Made by a program: the position numbers and the translations under genes. Below the pieces are notes generated by a model, which worked only from the letters and a program-made list of their open reading frames with translations, was not told the DNA's origin and ran no database searches. From assembly GCA_905221605.1 (NCBI GenBank), contig CAJNDS010001213.1, positions 504,879 through 568,878 of the forward strand: a stretch of 64,000 nt of DNA, given 5' to 3'. Shown here one piece after another: positions 21,188 through 33,260 of this stretch. Within the stretch, counting starts at the first letter, position 1. Each line of letters begins with the position of its first letter. The DNA comes from Symbiodinium natans. Taxonomy: Eukaryota; Sar; Dinophyceae; Suessiales; Symbiodiniaceae.

Positions 21188-21892
21188 TTATGCCCGTAGT
21201 GCCTTCAAAAGTGCACTGGTCTTCCGGTCGGCATCAGCCTCGCAATGTCAGCATCCAGGAAACATCAGGAAGCCAACGAACAACAGACTTGATTCTCGCA
21301 TCCGTTGCCTCCAGGGCTTGCTTGTTCCAACCAGGGCCCAAAGCCTTGGAGAGCCCATCCGCAGCTTCCTGAGAGGTCACGGCATACTCGGGCCTCTCCT
21401 TCGGAACCATCGAAGCCTACCCTAGGCCCTGCCTGCATGTAGGGATCATCGTCTTCCATGTCCATGCTTCCGCCGGTACTGCAGAACAAAGCCAACTCCA
21501 CCAAGCCAACTTGAACATTGCATCCAGCCCGTGAGAGAGCGCAGCTCTTCAATGAAATGATGAGCACAGATCAAGGTTGTTACCGTAACCGCCGTAACCG
21601 TTACCATCCATCGCCTTGGCTTCTGGGGACTCTTTGATGGCGGGTCGTGCGTCATCATCTCCCGCATTTGCTGATGCAGATACGCCTGCAGCCACACAGA
21701 AGCTCTGGCGGAGTAGCAACTGCAAGTGGCCAAGGTGCCTCGTTGAAGTGAGGACGTGTGACCGCATGTACCTCAGACTCGAGAGCATCAGCAAGCTCGA
21801 GTTTGTTTCCCACTGGACCCGCGGCGTCTGGCTGCAGGTAAGTCGGGCACGGCGCCTAACAGCGCAAGCAGCGCGACGACCCGGCTGAACAT
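21188..21892 (-). CDS. Probable secreted or organelle-targeted small protein
   Basis: Exons are assembled by eye. The first begins with ATG at 21892 and gives a signal-peptide-like start (MFSRVVALLALLGAVPDLPA). Later exons read SANAGDDDARPAIKESPEAK (about 21690-21610), GSMDMEDDDPYMQAG (about 21470-21430), MVPKERPEYAVTSQEAADGL then SKALGPGWNKQALEATDARI (21408-21290), and a last piece EADADRKTSALLKALRA with a stop at 21188. The end of the third exon and the last intron are not resolved. It could equally be a plastid or secretory protein; no family recognised. The plus strand also has an open frame at 21616-21888. Confidence 0.45.
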
Positions 21893-22741
21893 GATGCCTG
21901 GCCGGAAAACATGCTGCTGCTATCACCAACTAGACAGCCTGCACCAAGTGTTCCTACGATTTTCAGCATCACTTTCGGTCTCTCTGCCACCTGCCTGGGA
22001 CTGTCGGCCGCCCCTTCGTTTTGTCTTGGACCAGTGGCAGCATGCGGAGAATCGCACTCTCGAATCTGTGAGAAACGACACGGACACACATCATCGCAGA
22101 TCAAGTATCATCAAATTCGCAACTCATTCGGTGCATATTGATACTTCGACTTCACCATCTGCTTACAGAAAGCAAGAGGTTCCATTCGCCAGTTTGCCTC
22201 GGATTTTGCTTTCGTGTTAAAACAGATCTTGCACTTGCACACATGATTTCTTTTCAAGGGCGCTGAAGGATGTGGCGGGAATTGAGAGGCTGTCGAGTTG
22301 ATTTCACAGGCATTGCGTGGAACGCATGGGATTCGGGAAGCTTCGTTGGGTGACTTGGGGACTTGATTGTGGGTGCACAAATGGGGGCTGGCATTCAATA
22401 GGTTGGCTGAGCGATTGACTGCTGCAACTTGGCACAACCAAGACCAAGTCTCGCTCTTTGGTAATAAGGATGATTTTTCTCGGCGCTCTAACTGAGTGAT
22501 TGAGCGATTGCTTGTTCAGGTTGCGCTTTGTTGAAGACCAACATCTGTGAGAAAAGATGGTCTACGATTGGAAACCAAACTTTATCCAACGAGACGGCCC
22601 GGTATCGTGATGAAAAGCAGCTCCATCGGCGAGCAACATCAAGCGGCAGGTGCATCTGAGAATCTGGAGTTAGACGAGTATAGTTCTGCAACATGTATGT
22701 ATCATTCATTGGTTTACAGACTACAGAACAGAAAAGGTGTC

Positions 22742-22917
22742 AAGAGAGAGAGAGCAGAGAGGGAGGGAGAGAGAGAGGGAGCGACAGAGAGAGAGAGAGA
22801 GAGCCGAGAGAGAGAGAGAGAGAGAGAGAGACGAGAGAGAGAGAGAGAGAGACGAGAGAGAGACGAGAGAGAGAGGAGAGAGAGACGAGAGAGAGACGAG
22901 ATAGAGACGAGAGATAG

Positions 22918-22952
<35 letters not shown>

Positions 22953-22962
22953 TCGAGCAGTA
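22742..22962. repeat. GA-rich microsatellite
   Basis: About 220 bp of (GA)n interrupted by GAC and GAT, including GAGAGACGA units. Charged open frames on plus (Arg/Glu) and Leu/Ser frames on minus are artefacts of the repeat. It lies between the secreted-protein gene and the next unit upstream. Confidence 0.9.
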
Positions 22963-23334
22963 CGCTACATGACATACCGCATCAAGATGAATTCGGCATC
23001 TCTTTGCCTTCCTCGTGTCGACTGTTTTTCACAGAAGCAGAACAGAAGTACATCACTGCAAATGTGCACTTCTGGGCGGGAAGACTCTACAACTCTAGGA
23101 CTTTTCAAACTGCAGCTATTGCGGTGCTTTAGAAACTTCAGTTATTGCGGTACGCACGCTCATCCATACACAAAGCAAACACAAACACTGGCTAGCTCAT
23201 CGTACTCTCGGAACACAACATAGCTCTCTCTTGTGGCTCAGGCTGCTTCGGCCGTTCTCAGTCGCATGTTGGTTCATCAGCCGCAGAATCGAGTGGAGGG
23301 TGTTGCGCGCCAGCGCACTGTCCTAGTCGTCGCG

Positions 23335-23480
23335 CACCGCGACTTTAGACGTAAAGTGCGTGTTGCAGACCGAGTGCACCTTGCCGACCTTGCGTCCAAG
23401 ATATGTGCAGCAAGGCAGAGCAGCATGATCAACGTCAGCCGTCTCCGCGGGCCGAACGAAGTGAGGCGCATCCGTCGGTG
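23335..23480 (-). CDS. Possible 3' exon of an unidentified protein
   Basis: Minus-strand frame reading DVDHAALPCCTYLGRKVGKV, HSVCNTHFTSKVAVRDD, then TAG. It looks like a protein C-terminus, but only one short exon is visible. It lies downstream of the SET-domain gene and might be its last exon or belong to another gene. Confidence 0.3.
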
Positions 23481-23779
23481 AGAGTCTAGCTGGCCCACGT
23501 CTGCACGGCATCCATCCACTCCTTTCAGACAGGCTCAGAAAGGAAAAACCGATAAGTGAAATTCTGCCAGATCGGGCCATACGCTAAGGCTGATCAAAAA
23601 GACGCTCGATTTCCATGATGCTCCTTGGTAGTCTCATGGTCACGCCCATGACCTCAAGGTGCCCACCCGTCAAACACGTGTCACTGGCACGTGCTAGCAT
23701 GTCCTTGCTATCATTTGCTATCGCTTACGTGCAAACAGGCTTGCGCAGCTTGGGCCGCCACAAATTAAAGCGCATCTGA

Positions 23780-24736
23780 GGCCGAGCTGGGCGAATCGTG
23801 GCGCGGCTTCGAAGTCATCGAGTTCCAGCGCAGCATCATAGCCAAACTTGCAGGCCTCCAGGTTGTAGCTCTTCCTTGCAGTTTCGAGGGCTCCAGTAGA
23901 CTAGACCGATGTATTCATGGACGTTACACTAAATGGACAGGCCACACTGCGAAATTCTCCTCCTTGTAGAGCCTTAGCAACCTTTTGGCTATGCGAAACT
24001 TCTTCGTCGAACTTCTGCTGGAGTACAACAAGGCGGAGAGCTCTCCGATTCGAAGTCTTCTCTTGTCGCTGGCAGCGTGCATGCGCATAGAACACACACT
24101 GCAGCTGCACCGAAACTGCCAGTTGTCCTGCAACATCTGCTGGCGCACCTGCCGGGGCTCCCGAATGTCAATGTAGGAGATGCTAAGCTCCTCACCTTCG
24201 CATATGGCCGTCTGAGCATAAACTTCCATTCGCTGGTCCCGCTCGTTCCAGCTGTAGTCGCAATTGGCATTGCAGGAGTGGTTTAGTCGACTCAAATTGA
24301 GGAATATTGCCTTCCTGCTGATGCTCTGGCCCGCAGGCTCACACTCTATGCCGTTTGTCTCGATGATGCCACGGAGTGTCTTGCGGCCACGTGAGGACCA
24401 GGCATCTGCCAAACCCATAATCTCATCTTGCATCTTTGACGGAAGCGCTGCAAACTTCCCTTTCACTTGCTGTATGGCCTGATTTGAGTCCGTCTCGAAT
24501 GTCAACTGAGGCGTCTCAGCGAAGACTAGATCGCCAGCCTCCAGGTTCTGGTTTGCAATAATTCCAAGTCCCTTGCCCTCGATCTCCTCGATGCCATACC
24601 TGAGAAGGCAAAAAGCTCCGGATGTTCCATGGTTTATGGCCCTGGGCCCTAGTCTTCTCATGTATGGCTTGTCTTTACCGGCCTGTGTCCAGCAGCCACG
24701 TACCTCCGCACACTGGGTCTGGCACTTCCTGGGCAC
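23780..24736 (-). CDS. SET-domain protein, SMYD-like
   Basis: Main exon, 24736 to about 23930, encodes a compact SET domain: an N-terminal YGIEEIEGKGLGIIA (SET start), the catalytic-site motif RLNHSCNANC (about residue 150), GEELSISYID, and a post-SET cysteine cluster QFRCSCSVC. In SET methyltransferases the NHSC and GEE..YI motifs form the S-adenosylmethionine and active-site pocket, and the post-SET cysteines bind zinc. A further exon at about 23880-23785 reads RKSYNLEACKFGYDAALELD, like the helical C-terminal region of SMYD proteins. No MYND finger is visible. Likely function is protein-lysine methylation; the target is unknown. The true start could be an internal Met (MRRLGPRAINHG). Confidence 0.8.
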
Positions 24737-26185
24737 CTCCTTGTGCCTTTGCTACGCGTGGTGGCGACCAGGCCTCCCAGAAAAGATGGAGGCTCTGCAC
24801 GGGGGAGGGTTTCGAAGGGTTCCCGAATGAAGCTTTATGAAAATTCGAAGCAGCGTTCGTTTGCACCAACACCCTGGCCTGAGCCGGCAAAAGCACTGGC
24901 GACGATGTACAAGGAGTGGCCACGGCGACCGGACCAGCTGCAAGTATCGACGTCAGCGGGACGTCGGACAGACGGCGCCAAACAACAGGTGGAGACCGAA
25001 AGCCGTGGCTCCTTCACAATGTTGATCATCCAGGGCACAGAAGGTGGTGTGGAATACTCAATGGAACGGTGTAGAATCTGCGGCTTACGTTGCGTGTTGC
25101 ACCTGACGGCAAACTTGCCTCGCGTGATATTGTGGTCCCTCCGAGCTCTGAGAGCCAAGGAAGCCGGGGAAGCCCATGACCGAGCAAGAAAGTTGGTGTA
25201 ACAACAGAGGGCAGGAGAGCAAAGGTTACGAGACACGTCTTTCCGCCCCTGGCCTTCCCGTGCATACCTCACAAGAGGTCAGATGATTAGTGAAGAACAA
25301 CTCCGGCTAGTTCCAAGGAAGAAGTTCCTTCTTCAGGCCTCTGACTGAGGCTGCAGGGAAGCATCTGCAAAAGAACGTGGCTCTGCAAACTTCCTGCAGA
25401 AGGTGCAAGAACCATGTTGACCATTAGCGCTGGCCCGACACACAGGCCGCAAGCCTTACCCTTGTCAACACAGAAATGTCAAGGATTTGTTCACATAACA
25501 ACGCCTTGACATTTGCTACAGTGATACAATGATTATTACTGTACGGCACATCCTGTCTATGGCTGCGTGAACCGCTTGTCCTGCATGCTGCTACATGCCG
25601 GCACGTAGGTGCGGCTCACAAAGCTGCGCTGTGAATTGGGACTCTCAAGCGTTGGCATTTCCACTCGAGACCTGCAAGGAGAACTATAGCATGACCCAAC
25701 TCACTAGTTCAAAATGCAGTTGAAGTGCTTGTGTGTTTGTCTCGTTCTGCGCAGTGTGTCATTCAAACATAGAACGAGTCTAGCACCCAATGGCGTTGCC
25801 AAGATCCACCTACATGGCGGGGAGTGCGAATCATTAGCCCCGTCTTGTCCCCTCGGTGCAACTTTGAACATCGTCCTATTACGCAAATGAGTGCGACACT
25901 CGCACATGGTGAAGCCGAACCTGGTTTGCGTATATAACGCTGTCATCCTTGACTGTGGTTGTGATGTCGCTACTGCCGCGGAGAGGTCTTACTCACCTAC
26001 TTGCGCTTGAGGGTTCCTATCTCCTCTACCAGAACATCTGGAGAACACCAGTCGTCCCGTGTTTTTAGAGGGGCAAGTGGCAAGTGGGCCCTCAATGTTC
26101 AACAATTCATGGCAGGTCCCATCTTCTGTCTTCCCGTCAGCATCCCTCAGCGATGGAAAATCTGACTCCCCTGCCCTGCCCCTGC

Positions 26186-29100
26186 CTAAGCAGCTTTCGC
26201 TGCAGCTGGATGATCTGGACGTCCTCGTCTGCCCCAGAAGTCTTTCGGCCAGTCCCAGGATGTTCCGTGCAAATCATCCAGCCAGCCCATAGCGCCGTAG
26301 TTCACGTTGAACTTTTCCTGCTGAGCTTCAGGAAACGATAGGAAACGGGCGTTGGCACGCACAGACCTTGAACCCTACAGCCCCAATGGTTATACTTGGT
26401 GCCGTCGAAGAGCGTGATGAAAATCGTGGAAGTTTGGTTGTGCCTCAGCCTGGCATGAGAGTGAGCGCTCTTCATTGCGCAGCCTGCTGAGCTGCACGGA
26501 ACAGCAAGGCAGCACGTTAAAAGAGAAGAAATCGATCCAAGGCCATCGGATGCCACAGTGGTGTGTCTGTGTTGCCATAACTGCGAAAGCCATCCAAACC
26601 ACCTTGGCCAAGGCACTCAAGGCTCTTGAACAAAGCTTGACGAAAGGCTGCGCTGAGCACCACACACCAGTGAAGGCATTCGTCCGGACAACGACTAGGC
26701 CGGCTCCAAGCGGCCTGCTTTGTTGCACGTTGTGCCACTTACACTTCATACCATGGACACGGTCACACTCTGAGGTGCGAAGGCTCACAGGCTGCACTGA
26801 GACGAAGACATGAGATCAGAAACAAAGAATTCTACGGGATGGCAGTAGATCGCCGCCAGTCCCATTGGTGCCTCGCTGTGGCCACAGATGGCGTGAAACG
26901 GAAGTTTGGTTTGGGCTGGAGCAACCCATGAGGATGGAAGGGCGTGACAGGGCAAAGGCGAGGGCAAAGCCCTGCTTTGCATCAGACACATTTCCAAAAA
27001 TCCGCACATCGAAGAAGCGCTGCTGGCCTTGAACTCATGGTGTATCTTGTGGATATTCCTGAAGCAACGATGGACTCAATGTAAATTCAAGCAACGCGTC
27101 ATGCAGATCATGCCCCCCGCCCCAATGCATTCACCCATGCATGTCAGGACTCTGCCCTTAGAATGGAAAACCAATGCAAACAAAACATGCTTGAGCCGGG
27201 CGTGCCTGTACAAGTACTTGTTGGCATGCATCATCCAATGGCCATAGAAGAACAGCACCTGTCAACTGCTACATGCTGCTGGCATACATAGCCCTAAACC
27301 TTAAACCCCACAACGTCCCACAACCCCCAGATGCTGCTGGCGTCACTGACTACCCGACATTCTAAGCCCGCCTAAGCATCCCCAAACTGGCACTAGTAGA
27401 TGCTGGAGTCACCTAACACCCGAAACCCCCAAAATACCTCTAAGATGGGCCGTTTAAATTAAGTAGCCCAGACTCATGGCAAAAACAAACCAAGGCCATC
27501 TGCGCCACCTCGTTCACAATGACACCGAACCCTGCCAACGTTGCGGCGGCGCAGCGATTTGAGTGAAATGCTTACTTTGATGGTTCAGACAAGTTGCCAG
27601 GGGCCTATGTGCGTAAACATCTCCCACGGTCCAGGCAATGCAGCAGGCACTCCTCGGATCGCAGGAGCCGCACATGCCTAGGCCTAGCCTGGTCGGCTGC
27701 CAGTGCTCTTCTGACTAGCAGGTGCAAAACATGACAGATCCAGTGTCCCGCGTGCGACAGAGCGGCGCAGCCGCTGCCACAAGGGAATCAACAAAGCCAG
27801 CAATACTGGCAACACCTCACAGACCACTTTTTACTACCAGGTGGCTCATCAAAAACAGCTGGCTCCTTATGAATACCGCATCAATTTAGCCAGTACCAAG
27901 TTTCCTTTCGACCATCTTCACTGCACGAAGATGCATGTGAAACCCTCAATGCAGCACGGCACAAGGAAGCTCGTCATCGCTAGATTTCTCCTTGCAAAGC
28001 AGTGCATGGGCATGGTAAAATGTGCAGACCGCCACAGAAGTGCTTTCAATCAGTCAACGAACATGCTCATGCTGACATTGCAGTTTTTTGCGGGGCTCCA
28101 GAGAGCTGGCATTGCCGGTCTACTTGACGACCTGTCATGAAGTAGACTCAGGAGACCGTCGATTGGAGCAACAAGCTGGAAACACTTCAGTGTCTGAATG
28201 CGGTAATCCCCAACCAGCTGCGGGAACAGCGTTTCCACCTTGGCTTGCACAGCGCTCATCGCTGCCAGCTCAGCTCCTCTTCTCAGATGAAAAAACTCAG
28301 CTCACCACTGCAAGTAGCAGAGTTCCGTTCGTGAAGTAAGTCACGACGAACACTGCCTCAATTTGTTTCGGCACGGGCGCGACTGTGAGGACGGGTTCTA
28401 ACTTGGAGTTGTCACAAGGCAGCCCAATGACAGGAATTCCTCGCAAATCTTGCGGAGGTTGGTTTAGTTGCTTTTTATGGGTCTTAGGTTTAGTTCGGGT
28501 CTGTGTGACACTGATTCCTGTACAATCCATGACCTTGCCTGCAACTTCGTTTCAATCTGACAGCCCAGTCGAAAAAAATCTTGGGGACCACCAGCCCAAC
28601 AGCTCTGAGCAAACACAACTCGCCGATCTTCTACATTGTTGCGACCCAAAGTGACCTCACCGATTCGAGTCAAACGACCATCCCGAGAGCATCTCGAATA
28701 TTGAATATGGATGAATTGCATGATTATGACGGGATGCACGGGTGAGTTGCAGCCTGCAGCCAAATGTCGACAAGAAAGTGTCAACGTCTTAGCGCTGCAC
28801 CCACAATGCAAGGGCAACCGTGACGCCTTGTCCAGTAGGATCTACCTCAGAATCCCGGCTCAGTGGATCGGCATGGTCTTGGTGCAAGATTTCTTGTATG
28901 TTTGCAAACATGACAGGCTTGAGTCAGCGGCCTGTGGTACAGCCTTGGCATCAAGTCCAGTCGCAATGTGACCATGTGCCGTTCAGTCAAGTGCCCGAGC
29001 TATGGACCATCTTTGGCATAAACTCCACAATGCTCACCCTCGGACGCATCGGCAATCCCAGCAATCAGTGTCTGATCAGTTGAACTTCAGTCAGTCGCTG

Positions 29101-29489
29101 TCTCTTTTTGGCAGCTAGGAAGCCAGAGGCTCTCCGGCGGTGTCCAGACCATGAGGACGGCCAGGAGGATGACCAGTGGGCTGGGCTCAGGGGCCTGTCC
29201 CGAGCTCGGAATCCACGGTGGCAAGAGCGCAAAGATGTGCAAAGGGCCTTGCTGAGCAGCACCAGCAACATCAGCTTGGCGAACCAGCTGCCTTCTAGAG
29301 CCTGCAAAGCGCAGCCTACCGTCTCTTTATGGCAGGTGCACATAGATGCATCCTGCACGCTTGAAGTTGCAAGAGCCTCGTGCACGGGCATCAGGAGCTG
29401 CTTGATCCGGCCCTCCAGGAGGATGACGCACAGCAGGCTCCCGAGCACCGTGCTGGCCGCGACGACATTGAAGCAAAAGCTCCTGCAGG
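26186..29489 (-). CDS. Sterol C4-methyl-oxidase-like membrane enzyme, copy A
   Basis: Many short exons. The catalytic part reads, 5' to 3': PGPWEMFTHIG (about 27620), GFGVIVNE (about 27530), VLFFYGHWMMHANKYLY (from 27258), NIHKIHHEFK (about 27050), APMGLAAIYCHPVEFF (about 26870), VWMAFAVMATQTHHCGIRWP (about 26600), AEAQPNFHDFHH (about 26450), EKFNVNYGAMGWLDDLHGTS (about 26310), stop at 26186. These are the HX3H, HX2HH and HX2HH boxes that hold the di-iron centre of the fatty acid hydroxylase/sterol desaturase superfamily. THHCGIRWPW and FHDFHHEKFNVNYG fit the C4-methyl oxidase/FAXDC2 branch. Upstream exons give membrane segments (AVFVVTYFTNGTLLLAV; VLPVLLALLIPLWQRL; region 28.8-29.5 kb). Introns use GT and GC donors. 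The 5' limit is uncertain, and one upstream exon has a frame problem. Confidence 0.75.
29121..29489 (-). repeat. Near-identical patch shared by the two oxidase genes (A side)
   Basis: This stretch matches 36624-37003 at about 95%, far above the rest of the paralogous pair, which is aligned only in exons. One boundary coincides with an exon start (CTGCAG|GAGC). It includes coding-like membrane exons (SFCFNVVAASTVLGSLLCVI and EGSWFAKLMLLVLLSKALC). Compared with copy B it lacks one C in GGGAATCCAC, which shifts the frame of the following segment. Confidence 0.75.
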
Positions 29490-29734
29490 TGCTATGTGGA
29501 ATTGCTGATTCTCTCACCAGCTATGACACATGCCCAGGCCTCCCCATCGCCAAAACCAAGCAGGACACGAACGTGCCCTTCGTAAAAGCACTAGGATCGT
29601 CATGGAGCCAGATTGGAGCCAGCAGGAGCTTAGCTGCTTGGCCATGGTGAGGAATCCGCTGACCAGAACGGTTTTTTCCGCTCTGCGGCTCGGCTCCGCA
29701 AACAAACACAGCCAGTTGCCCGGCCCCCCGCACT

Positions 29735-29815
29735 GAACCCTGCTCCTGGCCCCACCCCGCTCCGCCCAAACCCCCGCCCCCCCCCGCCCCCCCCCCCTCC
29801 CTGGCGTGGCTTTTT
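29735..29815. repeat. C-rich low-complexity tract
   Basis: About 80 bp dominated by CCCC runs with GCC/TCC interruptions, ending at a T-run. The minus strand reads Gly-rich. It lies upstream of oxidase copy A. An open frame on the minus strand from 29910 to 29521 crosses it; the part below 29700 (KLLLAPIWLHDDPSAFTKGT) could be an exon, but the tract itself is unlikely to code. Confidence 0.6.
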
Positions 29816-29949
29816 TTCTCTGCCTGGACGTTTACGGGGTCGGCGGAAGTGGCGCTAGCCTTTAGATAGTCACGACTATAGTCACACTCGTATCGATATG
29901 GTACTGCCACCTGCTTTCACGCTTGATCATGTCTTTCCCCAAATGTACA

Positions 29950-32900
29950 TCCAAATGAAGTGACATCAGGTCGCACCATCAGGCCATAAAGGGCACGGTT
30001 TCAATGCTTGCAGGACGTGAGGTCAAGGGTGAGCTTGTAGCAAGCAATACTTCAGCAGATCGAGTTTCTACTTGGTGTCCTTTTGTGTCCTTACTGCATG
30101 GATACCATTTGCTGCGGCGCTTACTGATTTGCACGTCGCCCGGTAAAACTTTACCGGCTTGGCGTGATATGCTTATCTACTCAGGAGGACAGTCACCGGC
30201 CATTATTGGCAAGCTCACTCATGAAGCCCCTCAGAAATTCCTCACTACTTCGGAAGCAGCATATCCATGATATCCATGTTTAGCCGTTGCACGCAGGAAA
30301 CGATTTCTTCTCAAACCAACTTGTGCATGAGCTTGGCCGCGTTGCGTGCGCTTTCCTTCACATTGCATGCAGATGCCGGCATCTTCTTGTGAATGGTTGC
30401 TGGACGATGCAAGAACTGGCAGACCGACTAGAAATAAGCTCGAACTTTATGGATAGGGCCAGTATGCACGCATCTTCGACTCAAAACAAGCACATCCGAC
30501 GTCCGACGTGTTGGCAGTTGGGAGGTACTGCGCAGGCACACGGGCCACACGGCTCTGAGATGTGGTGGTCCCTTGGCTCTCTATGAAGTTAACATGTAAC
30601 CCAAGTATTTGCATGCTTGCAGTAAAAAACGTAATCGCTTAGATTCATACATCCACAAAGATAGACATCGAGCTCACACTCTGCAACAAAAGACAAGCCG
30701 AAGCACCCCAAGGCAAGCGGTTTCTTTTTGGCGGTGCACTGGCAGGCGACGGACAGGCAAGGTCTCATCCGCGCAGGACTCTGCCCAGCTGCGGAAGGCC
30801 TGACCTGCCACCCGACCAGTATGGGCGGAGTGCGCGGGTGTCTGAAATCTTAACACAAACCTCGCGACCCAGACGCGACTCAAACTCAGGCTCGAGCCGA
30901 GCACTACATAACAACGCAGAGTTACCGCTCGCGCATGTCACTACGTACACTGCGTGCACTGCGCAACAGATGGACAGATGGTAGCAGCGACCTCATTCTC
31001 CATCAGCAGGTCGTTCCCTTACAGAAGATAAAGGACAATGCTGCACAACAGAATGTAAAGCTTATATAAGAACAATCTGCCAGTATGCATCTGCATTAGG
31101 CTTTCCGGCATTTACGAGAAAGAAACGGTTTAAAGAAGAAAAAGAATGAGACGCGTACGTACGTCCAGGCTTCCTCGCGGCACACGGGGCAGCGCATGAC
31201 TGCACGCAAAACAAACGATAGAGACGGATCGCGAGTGCTCTGAGCAGCAACGGCTTGCGTAAGATTCCTGGAATCGCGCACACACAAGTGCATGCCGCCC
31301 TCCGAAACAAAGCTGTTTTTTAGACATACCTGTTTATATATTACATTTGAAGCTATCGATAAAGTTCAGAAGCAAGATAACGGCTGTGATGTCGTCCATT
31401 GCTTAGCCTTTCAGTGATAAAAGAAGATTTTATATCAGAGCACGTAATGTAAGTATTCACAACACATACAATAATCTTTCATTACTTGAATATCATTTAT
31501 CCGAAGCAAGAAATGTTTCGTTGTGGTAAAATAAACGAGATGAAAACGTACAAACAAAGTTATGTTACTTGCATGTACATGCACAGCTGCAGCGAACAAA
31601 TGGTCTGTCTCTGGTGGATGCTCTCTGGGTTTTCACCGTGAAGCTGGCCGCTCCTCGCTGAAACTAACTGGCGCAGGCCCCAGGTGCGGACGATGCAGCT
31701 ATTCTGCCGTTGCGACCTGAAGCTGCGGTGAGACCACTTCACCGCCTGCCAGCTTGCGAAGAACAAGCAGCAACTTGCAATAAGCCACAAGGATGCACAA
31801 GGCCGGTTGGAAGGTGACTGCTTTAACTTTTCAGTCTTAAAGGCACCCAGGCTGGATGCTTGCTCGAAGCCGACAAGAAAAAGACAAACGCACTCCAAGA
31901 CTTGTCGCGCTCAAACTTTCTTTTCCACGGGGCATCGGGCAAAAGTGACAGCTCGTCCTGCAAAGCTTCTTCGAGAAGCTGCAAGCGGACACGCTGATAA
32001 ATTCAAATGCCCGGATAGTCTGTACAACCTAGAAGATGAGAGTGCTTCAACAGCTGGGAAAAGGCAAGGCCTCGAATGAAGCCTTGTCAGAAGTACCGGC
32101 GCCCAGCGCAGCTTCTAAGATCTTCGACTGCAAGGACCAGGAGCTGACTTTGAAAGTAACTTCCAACACCAGTCTGCAAGCATTGAAAGCGGCTGCCCTG
32201 GTCACCAATCTGCCCCGTGTGACATAGACTCATCCGGAATGGACGGTCTAGTGTCAGATCTTTCACGCACACATCATCAACACAATCGGCGCATGACAGT
32301 GAACGGTCAGGAATCTGTCTACCGTGCCTGTGCACGACTTCCAAGGCACTGAGCCCATCCCTGCCCGTGCGAAAAGCAGACGTCGAATCCATCTGCTCGA
32401 GCAGGGGGCGGCCCATGTGCCAGATTCAAACGCTGCTAGACTGCAGCCGTCACATGAGACGTGAGGCTCACCAGTTGCGAACGGCCCTGCACAAACAATA
32501 CCGCTTTCATTCTGCAGCACGACCCGCCCTGCATACACTCCTGCAGCGAACCCCTCGGCCTCTGACGAAGCCCGTTTCACGAAATGCCTTGCTGATTGGC
32601 GACATTTCGCTCTCTGAGATATCTCCTTGGCTTGAGCTGAGCCCCAGGCTTCCTCGGAGCACGATGAGGGGCTTCTGGAACCTCACGTAGTGCCCGAATG
32701 CCATGTCTGATGATCACAAGCCACCACCACATACGGTAACAAGAGCATTTGCACTGTCGCTGTACTGGCTTTAAACTGGCACGAAGATGCACAAGGGATA
32801 ATCACTGTTTTGTCGATTGCAGCGGCACCTTCAGTGCAGCTACTCATGCAGCCCAGCGCAGCACGCCCTGAGCATTCCAGTCCTCCTTGAGACTTGAATT

Positions 32901-33180
32901 AATGCTCGCAGAAAAGCATTGATAGCGCCTGCACCTAAAGGACACGACCTACGGCAATGCACGTTTCGCGGACTGTACAGCGAGTTGCCGCCTTGGCGTT
33001 ACAGCTTTAGCCGAACTTTAGCCGCCACATGCTCGCCATCTGTGCTCTGAAAAATGCTTAATTTTCTGGAACAGCACAACACCTGCAAAGTGCAGGTGGG
33101 TTCACGACCCAGTGCAAGAGTCGGCATGATTCTAAATCAGCCTGTCACAGTGGACTAAACCCGCCTCTAAGCAGCCTTCG
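29950..33180. other. Stretch between the oxidase copies, few supported genes
   Basis: Open frames on both strands are short and unconvincing over most of this 3.2-kb stretch. The best candidates are minus-strand frames near 32700-32500 (RFQKPLIVLRGSLGLSSSQG), 32560-32440 (GFAAGVYAGRVVLQNES) and 32400-32230 (GRDGLSALEVVHRHGRQIPD, faintly ankyrin-like). They may be exons of one gene. Between 29950 and 31560 I see nothing I can support; 31330-31560 is AT-rich. Confidence 0.35.
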
Positions 33181-33260
33181 CTGCAGTGGGCTTGCTGGGA
33201 AGGCTTCTCCTTCCCCAGAAGTCCTGCATGTTGTTACTGGGTTCAACTGGATGCGTGATG

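Noticed and set aside
21616-21888. Plus-strand frame MASGDSLMAGRASSS... ending at CTGCAG|GTAAGT
   Set aside because: It has a good GT donor and is fairly protein-like, but it is antisense to a signal-peptide exon and to a chain of minus-strand exons that fit the array better.
22547-22975. Arg/Glu-rich plus frame and Leu/Ser-rich minus frame
   Set aside because: Coding potential comes from the (GA)n microsatellite only.
30840-30930. tRNA-like stretch around CTCGCGACCCAGACGCGACTC
   Set aside because: No cloverleaf with matching acceptor and T arms could be drawn on either strand.
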